This document shows positions 51,507-59,009 of a DNA stretch of 64,000 nucleotides, piece after piece. The first letter of the stretch is position 1, and the number at the start of each line of letters is the position of its first letter. The DNA is from Paenalcaligenes sp050487225 (GTDB lineage Bacteria; Pseudomonadota; Gammaproteobacteria; Burkholderiales; Burkholderiaceae_B), in NCBI RefSeq assembly GCF_050487225.1, contig NZ_JBKQGY010000002.1, positions 685,992-749,991 on the forward strand. The letters are read 5' to 3'. The notes below the pieces were generated by a model, which worked only from the letters and a program-made list of their open reading frames with translations, ran no database searches and was not told where the DNA came from. Position numbers and translations under genes: made by a program.

Positions 51507-52130
51507 TTAACGGGAGTACAACTCAACAACCAGTGATTCGTTCACGTCACGAGCCACGTCAGCGCGGTCCGGAACTTGTTTGAACACACCACTCAGTTTG
51601 CTGCTGTCAACTTCAACCCATTGTGGGAAACCTGTGCTGGAAGCCAATTCCAAAGATTCTTTGATACGGCCTTGTGCACGAGATTTTTCACGGATAGAAA
51701 CTACATCACCGGGTTTAACCAACATGGAAGCGATATCAGCGGTGTGACCGTTGATTTCGATTGCACGGTGAGTAACCAGCTGACGAGCTTCTGCACGTGT
51801 GGAGCCGAAGCCCATACGGTATACAACGTTGTCCAGACGGGATTCCAGCAACTGAATCAGCGTTTCACCAGTGTTACCACGGCGGCGATCAGCTTCAGCA
51901 AAGTAACGACGGAACTGTTTTTCCAGCACGCCGTACATACGTTTCAGTTTCTGCTTTTCACGCAACTGCAAACCGTAGTCAGATGTACGGGCACCAGAAG
52001 TGCGACCGTGCTGACCTGGACGAGAGTCCAGTTTGCATTTGGAATCCAAAGAGCGACGAGCACTCTTCAGGAACAGATCAGTACCCTCGCGACGCGAGAG
52101 CTTACATTTAGGTCCAATATAACGAGCCAC
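51507..52130 (-). CDS. rpsD: 30S ribosomal protein S4
   Basis: A 207-residue uS4, a primary 16S rRNA binder. The N-terminus ARYIGPKCKLSRREGTDLFL lacks the full zinc Cys set, and the S4 domain has LESRLDNVVYRMGFGSTRAEARQLV. In some bacteria S4 represses its own alpha operon. It follows rpsK by 11 nt. Confidence 0.99.
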   Translation of the reverse strand: MARYIGPKCKLSRREGTDLFLKSARRSLDSKCKLDSRPGQHGRTSGARTSDYGLQLREKQKLKRMYGVLEKQFRRYFAEADRRRGNTGETLIQLLESRLDNVVYRMGFGSTRAEARQLVTHRAIEINGHTADIASMLVKPGDVVSIREKSRAQGRIKESLELASSTGFPQWVEVDSSKLSGVFKQVPDRADVARDVNESLVVELYSR

Positions 52131-52141
52131 GTAGCTTCCCC

Positions 52142-52537
52142 TTAAATGCGACGACGCTTGGGCGGACGGCAGCCGTTGTGCGGAATCGGCGTGATGTCAG
52201 CGATGCTGGTGATTTTGATACCAAGAGCATTCAACGCACGCACCGACGAATCACGGCCAGGACCGGGCCCTTTAATGCGAACTTCTAGATTTTTGATACC
52301 GTATTCCATTGCTGTACGACCGGCAGCTTCAGCAGCAACCTGAGCAGCAAATGGAGTGGACTTACGCGAGCCTTTAAAGCCCGCACCACCAGAGGTCGCC
52401 CAAGACAACGCGTTGCCTTGACGATCGGTGATGGTAATGATTGTGTTGTTAAAAGTAGCTTGGACGTGAGCGATCCCGTCCGAAACGTTCTTTTTAACTT
52501 TTCTGCGAGCGCGCGATGCGCTAGAAGCTTTAGCCAT
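52142..52537 (-). CDS. rpsK: 30S ribosomal protein S11
   Basis: A 131-residue uS11 of the platform. Diagnostic blocks are IAHVQATFNNTIITITDRQGN, ATSGGAGFKGSRKSTPFAAQ and the C-terminal DITPIPHNGCRPPKRRRI. It lies 14 nt after rpsM. Confidence 0.99.
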   Translation of the reverse strand: MAKASSASRARRKVKKNVSDGIAHVQATFNNTIITITDRQGNALSWATSGGAGFKGSRKSTPFAAQVAAEAAGRTAMEYGIKNLEVRIKGPGPGRDSSVRALNALGIKITSIADITPIPHNGCRPPKRRRI

Positions 52538-52551
52538 CTTCTAATCCTCGA

Positions 52552-52917
52552 TTATTTCTTCAGAGCCTGCGCTGCACGACGTGGTCCCTTACGGGTACGT
52601 GCATTGGTACGGGTACGTTGACCGCGTACAGGCAAGCCACGACGGTGGCGCATGCCACGGTAGCTACCCATGTCGATCAGACGTTTCACAGACAGTTGAA
52701 CTTCACGACGCAGGTCGCCTTCAACCAAAAACTGAGAGATCTGCTCGCGGATTTTTTCGAGTTCCTCATCTGTCAGATCTTTCACTTTTTTATCGTGAGC
52801 GATACCGGAAGCATCACAAATCTGACGAGCACGAGTACGACCGATACCGAAAATCGCGGTAAGACCGATTTCGGCGTGCTGATGCGGCGGAATATTAATG
52901 CCAGCAATACGGGCCAT
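52552..52917 (-). CDS. rpsM: 30S ribosomal protein S13
   Basis: A 121-residue uS13 of the small-subunit head. It has ARIAGINIPPHQHAEIGLTAI, the GIGRTRA motif and the basic C-terminal tail RGLPVRGQRTRTNARTRKG. It follows rpmJ by 36 nt. Confidence 0.99.
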   Translation of the reverse strand: MARIAGINIPPHQHAEIGLTAIFGIGRTRARQICDASGIAHDKKVKDLTDEELEKIREQISQFLVEGDLRREVQLSVKRLIDMGSYRGMRHRRGLPVRGQRTRTNARTRKGPRRAAQALKK

Positions 52918-52953
52918 GGTTTTTCCTTGTTAAATCGGTTGCGTTTCGGCGTA

Positions 52954-53067
52954 TCAGCCTTGACGCTGCTTGTGGCGGGGGTCTGTGCAAATTACACGTA
53001 CCACGCCATGACGTTTAATAATTTTGCAGTTGCGGCAAATCCGCTTTACTGATGCCATTACCTTCAT
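52954..53067 (-). CDS. rpmJ: 50S ribosomal protein L36
   Basis: A 37-residue bL36. It starts MKVMASVKRICRNCKIIKRH and ends in CTDPRHKQRQG, with the zinc-binding Cys set (CRNC, C, and His) complete. This is the zinc form of L36. It lies between infA and rpsM, as in other betaproteobacteria. Confidence 0.97.
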   Translation of the reverse strand: MKVMASVKRICRNCKIIKRHGVVRVICTDPRHKQRQG

Positions 53068-53100
53068 GGTTTGACTCCTAGGTTCCTTTATCCGGGCCGC

Positions 53101-53319
53101 TTATTTGGAGCGGAACACAATTCTGCCTCGGGACAAGTCATAGGGCGTGAGCTCCACTGTGACCTTGTCACCCGGAAGAATCCGGATGTAATGCATACGC
53201 ATCTTGCCCGAAACATAGCCCAACACCACATGGCCGTTTTCTAGCTTGATACGGAATGTTGCGTTCGGCAGGTTTTCTAAAACCTGCCCCTGCATCTGAA
53301 TGACGTCGTCCTTTGCCAT
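53101..53319 (-). CDS. infA: Translation initiation factor IF-1
   Basis: A 72-residue S1-fold factor with the standard sequence AKDDVIQMQGQVLENLPNATF and KMRMHYIRILPGDKV. IF-1 fills the ribosomal A site during initiation. It lies 9 nt after secY. Confidence 0.98.
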   Translation of the reverse strand: MAKDDVIQMQGQVLENLPNATFRIKLENGHVVLGYVSGKMRMHYIRILPGDKVTVELTPYDLSRGRIVFRSK

Positions 53320-53328
53320 CGTGTTTAT

Positions 53329-54654
53329 TTATCGCATTGGCAAACCCGCACCCTTGAAGTTGGCCTTCTTGAGCAACGAGTCATATTGTTGAGACATCAT
53401 GTAGGCCTGAGCCTGTGCCATGAAGTCCATAGTAACCACCACAATAATCAGCAAAGATGTACCACCAAAGTAGAAGGGTACGTTCCAGTGCATTTGCAGG
53501 AATTCAGGTACTAGACACACGATCGTGATATAGATAGCACCGGCTAGCGTTAAGCGAGTCAAAATACGATCAATATAACGAGCTGTCTGTTCGCCTGGAC
53601 GAATACCTGGCACAAACGCACCGCTCTTCTTCAGATTGTCTGCAGTTTCACGGCTGTTAAACACCAACGCCGTATAGAAGAAACAAAACAGAATAATCAG
53701 TGCTGAAAACAGCGTTATGTACAACGGTTGACGAGGTGAAAGCGCTGCTTCCAAATCGCGCAGCCAAGACAAACCTGGCGTTGCAGAGAACCAGCTAGCA
53801 ATAGTCGCTGGCAACAAAATGATGGAGGAGGCGAAGATTGGAGGAATCACCCCAGCCATATTCAGTTTCAGCGGCAAGTGCGAACTTTGTCCACCGTAAA
53901 TGCGGTTACCCACTTGACGTTTTGCGTAGTTAACCGTGATACGACGTTGCCCACGTTCAACAAACACGACAAAGTAAGTAACGGCAGCAACCAGCACCAA
54001 GATGAACAATGCCGACAAAATAGACATCGCATCGGTACGGACCAGATCCAGCAAACCACCCATTGCACTGGGCAGACCTGCAACAATCCCGGCAAAAATC
54101 AGAATGGAAATACCATTCCCTATGCCTCGTTCGGTAATCTGCTCACCTAGCCACATCAAGAACATCGTACCGGTCACTAGTGTTACCACTGTAGTGAAAC
54201 GGAACAACATACCTGGATCAATGACTAAACCTGGTTGTGTTTCCAATGCAATAGAAATACCTACTGCCTGGAATAACGCCAGAAACACTGTCCCATATCG
54301 GGTGTACTGCGTAATTTTACGCCGACCCGACTCGCCCTCTTTCTTGATTGCTTCAAGCGTGGGCACCACTGCCGATGCCAACTGCATGATAATCGATGCA
54401 GAAATGTAGGGCATAATCCCTAGCGCGAATACGGAGAAACGCTGCAGAGCACCACCCGAGAACATGTTGAACAAGCCCAAGATACCTTCTTGGTTTTGTT
54501 GAAACAGCTCGGACAGTGCATCAGGATTAATACCTGGCACAGGAATGTGTGTTCCCAAGCGATAAACAACCAGCGCGAGCAGCAGGAAAATGATACGACG
54601 ACGTAAATCGCCGTAGCCCGAACCTGATTTACTCTGTGCCTGTGCTTTTGCCAC
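53329..54654 (-). CDS. secY: Preprotein translocase subunit SecY
   Basis: A 441-residue, ten-span channel subunit. Recognisable parts are DLRRRIIFLLLALVVYRLGTHIPVPGI in the first span region, the plug region IFQ.. as NQEGILGLFNMFSGGAL, the cytoplasmic loop KRQVGNRIYGGQSSHLPLKLNMAGVIPPIFA and the GIRPGEQTARYIDRIL block. It is the usual length. It follows rplO by 11 nt. Confidence 0.98.
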   Translation of the reverse strand: MAKAQAQSKSGSGYGDLRRRIIFLLLALVVYRLGTHIPVPGINPDALSELFQQNQEGILGLFNMFSGGALQRFSVFALGIMPYISASIIMQLASAVVPTLEAIKKEGESGRRKITQYTRYGTVFLALFQAVGISIALETQPGLVIDPGMLFRFTTVVTLVTGTMFLMWLGEQITERGIGNGISILIFAGIVAGLPSAMGGLLDLVRTDAMSILSALFILVLVAAVTYFVVFVERGQRRITVNYAKRQVGNRIYGGQSSHLPLKLNMAGVIPPIFASSIILLPATIASWFSATPGLSWLRDLEAALSPRQPLYITLFSALIILFCFFYTALVFNSRETADNLKKSGAFVPGIRPGEQTARYIDRILTRLTLAGAIYITIVCLVPEFLQMHWNVPFYFGGTSLLIIVVVTMDFMAQAQAYMMSQQYDSLLKKANFKGAGLPMR

Positions 54655-54665
54655 CGTAACCCCTT

Positions 54666-55109
54666 TTATTCAGCCAACGAGCCGCCCGCTGCTTCAATTG
54701 CAGCGCGGGCACCAGCTGTTGCACGAATGCCTTTCAGCACTACTTTGCGAGACAGCTCACCAGACTTGATGACTTTGGCGAAACGTACCAATTGACCAAC
54801 TACGCCTGCTTGTTTCAGAACGTTGATATCAACTTCTTCAACAGTCAAAGCTTGCAAGTCGGACAAACGGATTTCAGCATGCAGGTGACCACCAGGAGTC
54901 GTGAAACCACGCTTCGGTAGACGGCGTTGCAAAGGCATTTGACCGCCTTCAAAACCGACTTTATGAAAACCACCAGCACGTGATTTCTGACCTTTGTGAC
55001 CGCGACCTGCGGTCTTGCCCAGGCCGGAACCTGGACCGCGACCAACGCGACGAGCAGCGTGTTTAGCGCCCTCTGCGGGTTGGATCGAATTTAGTTGCAA
55101 TTCTGACAT
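54666..55109 (-). CDS. rplO: 50S ribosomal protein L15
   Basis: A 147-residue uL15. The basic Gly-rich N-terminal region ARRVGRGPGSGLGKTAGRGHK and RSRAGGFHKVGFEGGQMPLQ-like block (here KSRAGGFHKV) are diagnostic. I chose the ATG at 55109 (MSELQL); the frame extends further upstream to 55151, but that part overlaps rpmD and is not conserved. Confidence 0.97.
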   Translation of the reverse strand: MSELQLNSIQPAEGAKHAARRVGRGPGSGLGKTAGRGHKGQKSRAGGFHKVGFEGGQMPLQRRLPKRGFTTPGGHLHAEIRLSDLQALTVEEVDINVLKQAGVVGQLVRFAKVIKSGELSRKVVLKGIRATAGARAAIEAAGGSLAE

Positions 55110-55119
55110 CGCGATTCCT

Positions 55120-55305
55120 TTAGGCTTCCGAAACCGTAACGAGGTAATCAACCTTACGGATCATACCGCGCACTTCGGGCGTATCAACCAGAACGCGACT
55201 GCTGTTTACTCGGCGCAAGCCCAAGCCGCGTACTGTGTCGCGGTGGTCTTGTTTAGTACCGATAACAGAGCGCACGAGTGTGACCTTGATTTGCTTCTGT
55301 GCCAT
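55120..55305 (-). CDS. rpmD: 50S ribosomal protein L30
   Basis: A 61-residue uL30 starting AQKQIKVTLVRSVIGTKQDHRDTV and containing GLRRVNSSRVLVDTPEVRGM. It has the normal small bacterial form. It lies 3 nt after rpsE and 10 nt before rplO. Confidence 0.97.
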   Translation of the reverse strand: MAQKQIKVTLVRSVIGTKQDHRDTVRGLGLRRVNSSRVLVDTPEVRGMIRKVDYLVTVSEA

Positions 55306-55308
55306 GAT

Positions 55309-55830
55309 TTACCCCAGAATTTCTTCAACTGTCTTGCCACGTTTAGCAGCAATTTCAGATGGTGTGGAGCAAGCACGCAAACCGTTCAAAGTTGCGCGAA
55401 CCATGTTGTAAGGGTTGCTAGAACCCAAGCTCTTAGCAACAACGTTACGCACGCCCATTGCTTCGAACACTGCACGCATAGGACCACCAGCGATAACGCC
55501 AGTACCTTCAGCAGCAGGAGAGATCAACACTGTAGAAGCACCGTGTTTGCCCACAACTGTGTGGTGCAAAGTACCGTCTTTCAGAGCAACTTTGAACAGA
55601 CCACGACGGGCTTGTTCCATAGCTTTCTGAACAGCAACTGGTACTTCACGGGCTTTACCCTTGCCCATTCCGATACGGCCATCACCATCGCCTACTACTG
55701 TCAATGCAGCGAAGCTCATGGTGCGACCACCTTTAACGACTTTACTGACGCGGTTAACCGCAATCATTTTTTCACGCAGGCCGTCATCGCGCTCTTGTTC
55801 GGCATTGTTTCTGCCTTGTGCTTTAGCCAT
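55309..55830 (-). CDS. rpsE: 30S ribosomal protein S5
   Basis: A 173-residue uS5, involved in decoding fidelity and mRNA unwinding. It shows DGLREKMIAVNRVSKVVKGG, FAALTVVGDGDGRIGMGKGKA and VLISPAAEGTGVIAGGPMRAV. It follows rplR by 15 nt. Confidence 0.99.
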   Translation of the reverse strand: MAKAQGRNNAEQERDDGLREKMIAVNRVSKVVKGGRTMSFAALTVVGDGDGRIGMGKGKAREVPVAVQKAMEQARRGLFKVALKDGTLHHTVVGKHGASTVLISPAAEGTGVIAGGPMRAVFEAMGVRNVVAKSLGSSNPYNMVRATLNGLRACSTPSEIAAKRGKTVEEILG

Positions 55831-55845
55831 TTGACAATTCCTTGC

Positions 55846-56199
55846 TTAGAATTTCAAGCCGGCTTCACGCGCGGCATCAGCCAACGCCTTGACGCGGCCA
55901 TGATAACGGAAGCCAGAGCGGTCAAAAGCAACGGATTCGATACCGGCTGCTTTCGCTTTTTCGGCCACGCGCTTGCCAATCAAACTGGCTGCAGCGACGT
56001 TGCCGCCATTGGCCAGTTCTTTGCGTACTTCTGGTTCCAGCGACGAAGCGCTGACCAAAATGCGATCGCCTTCTGGCGAAATGATGTTGGCATAAATATG
56101 CAAATTCGTGCGATGCACCGCCAAGCGATGAACGCGCAACTCGGCGATTTTTCGACGGGTTGCCACTGCACGACGCAAACGGGATTGTTTCTTGTCCAT
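55846..56199 (-). CDS. rplR: 50S ribosomal protein L18
   Basis: A 117-residue uL18 that binds 5S rRNA. Diagnostic parts are RLAVHRTNLHIYANIISPEGD and the C-terminal FDRSGFRYHGRVKALADAARE. It follows rplF by 21 nt. Confidence 0.99.
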   Translation of the reverse strand: MDKKQSRLRRAVATRRKIAELRVHRLAVHRTNLHIYANIISPEGDRILVSASSLEPEVRKELANGGNVAAASLIGKRVAEKAKAAGIESVAFDRSGFRYHGRVKALADAAREAGLKF

Positions 56200-56220
56200 A
56201 ATTCGTCCTTGCCTGTGCGA

Positions 56221-56754
56221 TTACTTCTTCTTGGTTTCTTTCAAGACGACGCGTTCGTCAGCGTAACGAACACCTTTACCTTTGTAAGGCTCAGGTGGAC
56301 GGTAACCGCGAATTTCAGCGGCACACTGACCAACAACCTGCTTGTTAGAACCCTTCAGAACGATTTCTGTAGGAGTTGCACACTCTGCTGTAACACCAGC
56401 AGGCAGGTTGTGAATAACGTCGTGAGAGAAACCCAGTTGCAGTTTCAGAGCGTTACCTTGAACTTGAGCGCGGAAACCCACACCAACCAAGTTCAGTTTG
56501 CGAGCAAAGCCTTCGCTCACACCAGTAACCATGTTGTTTACCAAAGAGCGGATGGTGCCGGACATTGCGTTAGCGTGACGTGAGTCATTAGCTGGTGCAA
56601 ATGTCAGTTGACCGTCATTCAGCTCGATAGCAACATCACCGGTCAGTTCTTGGGTCATTGTGCCCAAAGGACCTTTAACAGTGATCTGATCTGCTGCAAT
56701 AGTCGCTTCTACGCCTTTAGGCAAAGTAACGGGGTATTTAGCAATACGTGACAT
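56221..56754 (-). CDS. rplF: 50S ribosomal protein L6
   Basis: A 177-residue uL6 near the factor-binding site. It has SRIAKYPVTLPKGVEATI, VTGVSEGFARKLNLVGVGFRA and the C-terminal RPPEPYKGKGVRYADE. It follows rpsH by 12 nt. Confidence 0.99.
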   Translation of the reverse strand: MSRIAKYPVTLPKGVEATIAADQITVKGPLGTMTQELTGDVAIELNDGQLTFAPANDSRHANAMSGTIRSLVNNMVTGVSEGFARKLNLVGVGFRAQVQGNALKLQLGFSHDVIHNLPAGVTAECATPTEIVLKGSNKQVVGQCAAEIRGYRPPEPYKGKGVRYADERVVLKETKKK

Positions 56755-56766
56755 TGATGATTCTCC

Positions 56767-57162
56767 TTACGCCACGTAGCAAAGTACTTCGCCACCCACG
56801 CCAGCTGCGCGAGCTTTGCGATCGGTCATCACACCACGAGAGGTGGACACGATTGCAACGCCCAAACCATTCATCACTTGAGGAATATGGTTACTGCCTT
56901 TGTAGACGCGCAAACCTGGACGCGAAACGCGGTCGATGCGTTCGATCACAGGACGGCCTGCGTAGTACTTCAATTGAATTTCCAGAACTGGCTTCGCGGC
57001 TTCGCCAACGATTTGGAAATTATCGATATAGCCTTCATCTTTCAGCACAGCAGCAATAGCTACTTTCAGCTTCGAGGAGGGCATGCTAACCGACGTTTTG
57101 TTGACCATTTGTGCGTTACGAACGCGAGTCAACATGTCGGCGATTGGATCGCTCATGCTCAT
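56767..57162 (-). CDS. rpsH: 30S ribosomal protein S8
   Basis: A 131-residue uS8, a 16S rRNA binder and in E. coli the repressor of the spc operon. It has DPIADMLTRVRNAQMVNKT and the C-terminal STSRGVMTDRKARAAGVGGE. Two in-frame ATG codons (57162 and 57156) are possible starts; the second gives the classical MSDPIAD start. It follows rpsN by 11 nt. Confidence 0.98.
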   Translation of the reverse strand: MSMSDPIADMLTRVRNAQMVNKTSVSMPSSKLKVAIAAVLKDEGYIDNFQIVGEAAKPVLEIQLKYYAGRPVIERIDRVSRPGLRVYKGSNHIPQVMNGLGVAIVSTSRGVMTDRKARAAGVGGEVLCYVA

Positions 57163-57173
57163 TTATGTTTCTC

Positions 57174-57479
57174 CTACCAGCTAGCCTTGGTCATACCGGG
57201 AATCTCGCCACGCATAGCCATTTCACGGACTTTGTGACGGGTCAAGCCGAATTGTTTGTACACACCGCGTGAACGGCCTGTAACAACGCAACGGTTACGC
57301 ATACGAGTTGGGTTTGCGTTGCGAGGCAATTGCTGCAACTGCAAACGAGCTTCGTAGCGCTCTTCGTCGGACTTGGACTGGTCATCGATGATTGCTTTCA
57401 GCGCTGCGCGCTTAGCTGCAAATTTCTCAACCAGTTTTGCGCGTTTAATATCGCGATTGATGAGTGAAAGTTTAGCCAC
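57174..57479 (-). CDS. rpsN: 30S ribosomal protein S14
   Basis: A 101-residue uS14 of the long, zinc-free type: it lacks the CXXC pairs and reads RNANPTRMRNRCVVTGRSRGVY in the region concerned. It starts AKLSLINRDIKRAKLVEKFA. It follows rplE by 11 nt. Confidence 0.98.
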   Translation of the reverse strand: MAKLSLINRDIKRAKLVEKFAAKRAALKAIIDDQSKSDEERYEARLQLQQLPRNANPTRMRNRCVVTGRSRGVYKQFGLTRHKVREMAMRGEIPGMTKASW

Positions 57480-57490
57480 GTCATCACCCC

Positions 57491-58030
57491 TTAGTTACGG
57501 AACGGGAAACTGAAGGCTTTCAACAGCGCTTTAGCTTCGTCGTCAGTCTTGGCAGTAGTTGTGATGCTGATGTTCAGACCACGCACTGCGTCAATTTTGT
57601 CGTACTCAATCTCAGGGAAAATGATTTGCTCTTTCACCCCAAGGTTGAAGTTACCGCGTCCATCAAACGCACGACCTGAAATACCACGGAAGTCACGAAC
57701 GCGAGGCAGAGCCACAGCGATCAGACGGTCCAGGAATTCATACATGCGTTGGCCACGCAAAGTTACTTTGCAGCCAATTGGATAATCTTCGCGGATCTTG
57801 AAACCAGCAATAGCTTTGCGGGTTTTTGTGATTACAGGCTTCTGGCCAGAAATCTTAGCCAGGTCACCAGCAGCGTGCTCGATCACTTTACGATCGGAAA
57901 CAGCTTCAGATACACCCATGTTCAGAGTGATCTTGGTGATGCGTGGCACTTCCATTACGCTGTTGTAATTGAATTTGCCTTGCAGCTCAGCCTGCACTTT
58001 TTCACGGTAAAAATCTTGTAAACGTGCCAT
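57491..58030 (-). CDS. rplE: 50S ribosomal protein L5
   Basis: A 179-residue uL5 that binds 5S rRNA and contacts the P-site tRNA. It has ITLNMGVSEAVSDRKVIEHA, KTRKAIAGFKIREDYPIGCKV and GLNISITTTAKTDDEAKALL. It follows rplX by 11 nt. Confidence 0.99.
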   Translation of the reverse strand: MARLQDFYREKVQAELQGKFNYNSVMEVPRITKITLNMGVSEAVSDRKVIEHAAGDLAKISGQKPVITKTRKAIAGFKIREDYPIGCKVTLRGQRMYEFLDRLIAVALPRVRDFRGISGRAFDGRGNFNLGVKEQIIFPEIEYDKIDAVRGLNISITTTAKTDDEAKALLKAFSFPFRN

Positions 58031-58041
58031 GTCTATGCCCC

Positions 58042-58359
58042 TTAAGCTTTCGCACCAACAACTTTGCCAGTGGAACGGTACACGCGTACTTTCTTGCCAT
58101 CTACTTCGCTAATGCTAACGCGATCGGCCTTTTCGGTCTCAGCGTTAAACAGCGCCACGTTAGAAACGTGGATAGGCATAGTTTTGTCTACGATACCACC
58201 TTGAGAGCCAGCCATTGGGTTGGGTCGCACGTGTTTTTTCACCACGTTGATACCTTCCACGATTACGCGGTCGCCATCAACGGTTAGTACTGTGCCACGG
58301 CGTCGTTTGTCACGGCCTGTCAGTACGATAACTTCGTCGCCTTTGCGGATTTTTTGCAT
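58042..58359 (-). CDS. rplX: 50S ribosomal protein L24
   Basis: A 105-residue uL24 with a KOW motif near the N-terminus (IRKGDEVIVLTGRDKRRRG) and VEGINVVKKHVRPNP. It starts assembly of the large subunit. It follows rplN by 12 nt. Confidence 0.98.
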   Translation of the reverse strand: MQKIRKGDEVIVLTGRDKRRRGTVLTVDGDRVIVEGINVVKKHVRPNPMAGSQGGIVDKTMPIHVSNVALFNAETEKADRVSISEVDGKKVRVYRSTGKVVGAKA

Positions 58360-58371
58360 ATCCTCGGCTCC

Positions 58372-58740
58372 TTACAGCACTTCTGGTGCCAAAGACACGA
58401 TCTTCATGAACTTATCGCCACGCAATTCGCGTGTAACGGGTCCGAAGATACGAGTGCCGATTGGCTCCAGTTTTGCGTTCAGCAAAACGGCGGCATTGCC
58501 ACCAAATTTGATCAGCGAACCGTCTTTACGGCGTACGCCTTTGGCAGTGCGAACTACCACAGCGTTATAAATCTCGCCTTTTTTGACACGTCCGCGCGGT
58601 GCCGCTTCTTTAACAGTGACTTTAATAATGTCACCAATAGCGGCATAACGGCGCTTGGAGCCGCCCAACACCTTGATACACATTACGGAACGTGCACCCG
58701 TGTTGTCGGCCACATCCAGCGTGGTCTGCATTTGAATCAT
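58372..58740 (-). CDS. rplN: 50S ribosomal protein L14
   Basis: A 122-residue uL14. It has MIQMQTTLDVADNTGARSVM, the VKEAAPRGRVKKGEIYNAVV region and FGPVTRELRGDKFMKIVSLA. It is the first gene of this transcript; rpsQ, which precedes rplN in the textbook order, is absent upstream and lapD lies there in its place. A well-formed promoter is found about 210 nt before the ATG. Confidence 0.99.
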   Translation of the reverse strand: MIQMQTTLDVADNTGARSVMCIKVLGGSKRRYAAIGDIIKVTVKEAAPRGRVKKGEIYNAVVVRTAKGVRRKDGSLIKFGGNAAVLLNAKLEPIGTRIFGPVTRELRGDKFMKIVSLAPEVL

Positions 58741-58911
58741 GATTATTCCTGTTCCAACTTAACCGCGATAAACCCAACAAGCAAAAAACCTGCTAGGCAC
58801 GCAACCAGTTTTGGTCCCGTCAGGTTCGGTAACCCTCCAACCAAGCTTGTGTGCTTAAAAGGTTTTTTACCGTACCCTGGGTTGAAATCTTGCGATATAC
58901 AAAACGTGTTA

Positions 58912-58943
58912 TTACCTGTACCTTCGCGAAAATGTACAGGTAA
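58912..58943 (-). promoter_or_regulatory. Perfect inverted repeat at the predicted 5' end of the rplN transcript
   Basis: TTACCTGTAC (58912-58921) and GTACAGGTAA (58934-58943) are perfect 10-bp arms with a 12-nt loop containing TTCGCGAA. From the promoter upstream, transcription should start at about 58944, so the RNA would begin with this hairpin. It could protect the 5' end, regulate translation or serve as a protein operator. Confidence 0.6.
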
Positions 58944-58950
58944 GCATTCA

Positions 58951-58979
58951 ATAATACCAAAAAACTGCTTTTACAACAA
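58951..58979 (-). promoter_or_regulatory. Sigma-70 promoter for the rplN-rplQ operon
   Basis: On the minus strand TTGTTG (58974-58979) and TATTAT (58951-58956) are separated by exactly 17 nt. It points to rplN, with a leader of about 200 nt. The leader has no open frame that I could recognise. Confidence 0.75.
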
Positions 58980-59009
58980 GCACATCAATCACTTACTGTT
59001 GGCATAGAC

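Noticed and set aside
50650..51510. A 286-codon plus-strand frame opposite rpoA
   Set aside because: Antisense to a certain gene, with no ribosome site and a composition typical of shadow frames.
55015..56583. A 522-codon open frame on the plus strand
   Set aside because: It lies antisense to rplO, rpmD, rpsE, rplR and rplF, whose proteins are certain. Its translation is Cys/Thr/His-rich and unlike any family; it is a shadow of highly biased ribosomal codons.
58780..58860. tRNA-like GGTTCG segment upstream of rplN
   Set aside because: No acceptor or anticodon stems can be drawn around it.
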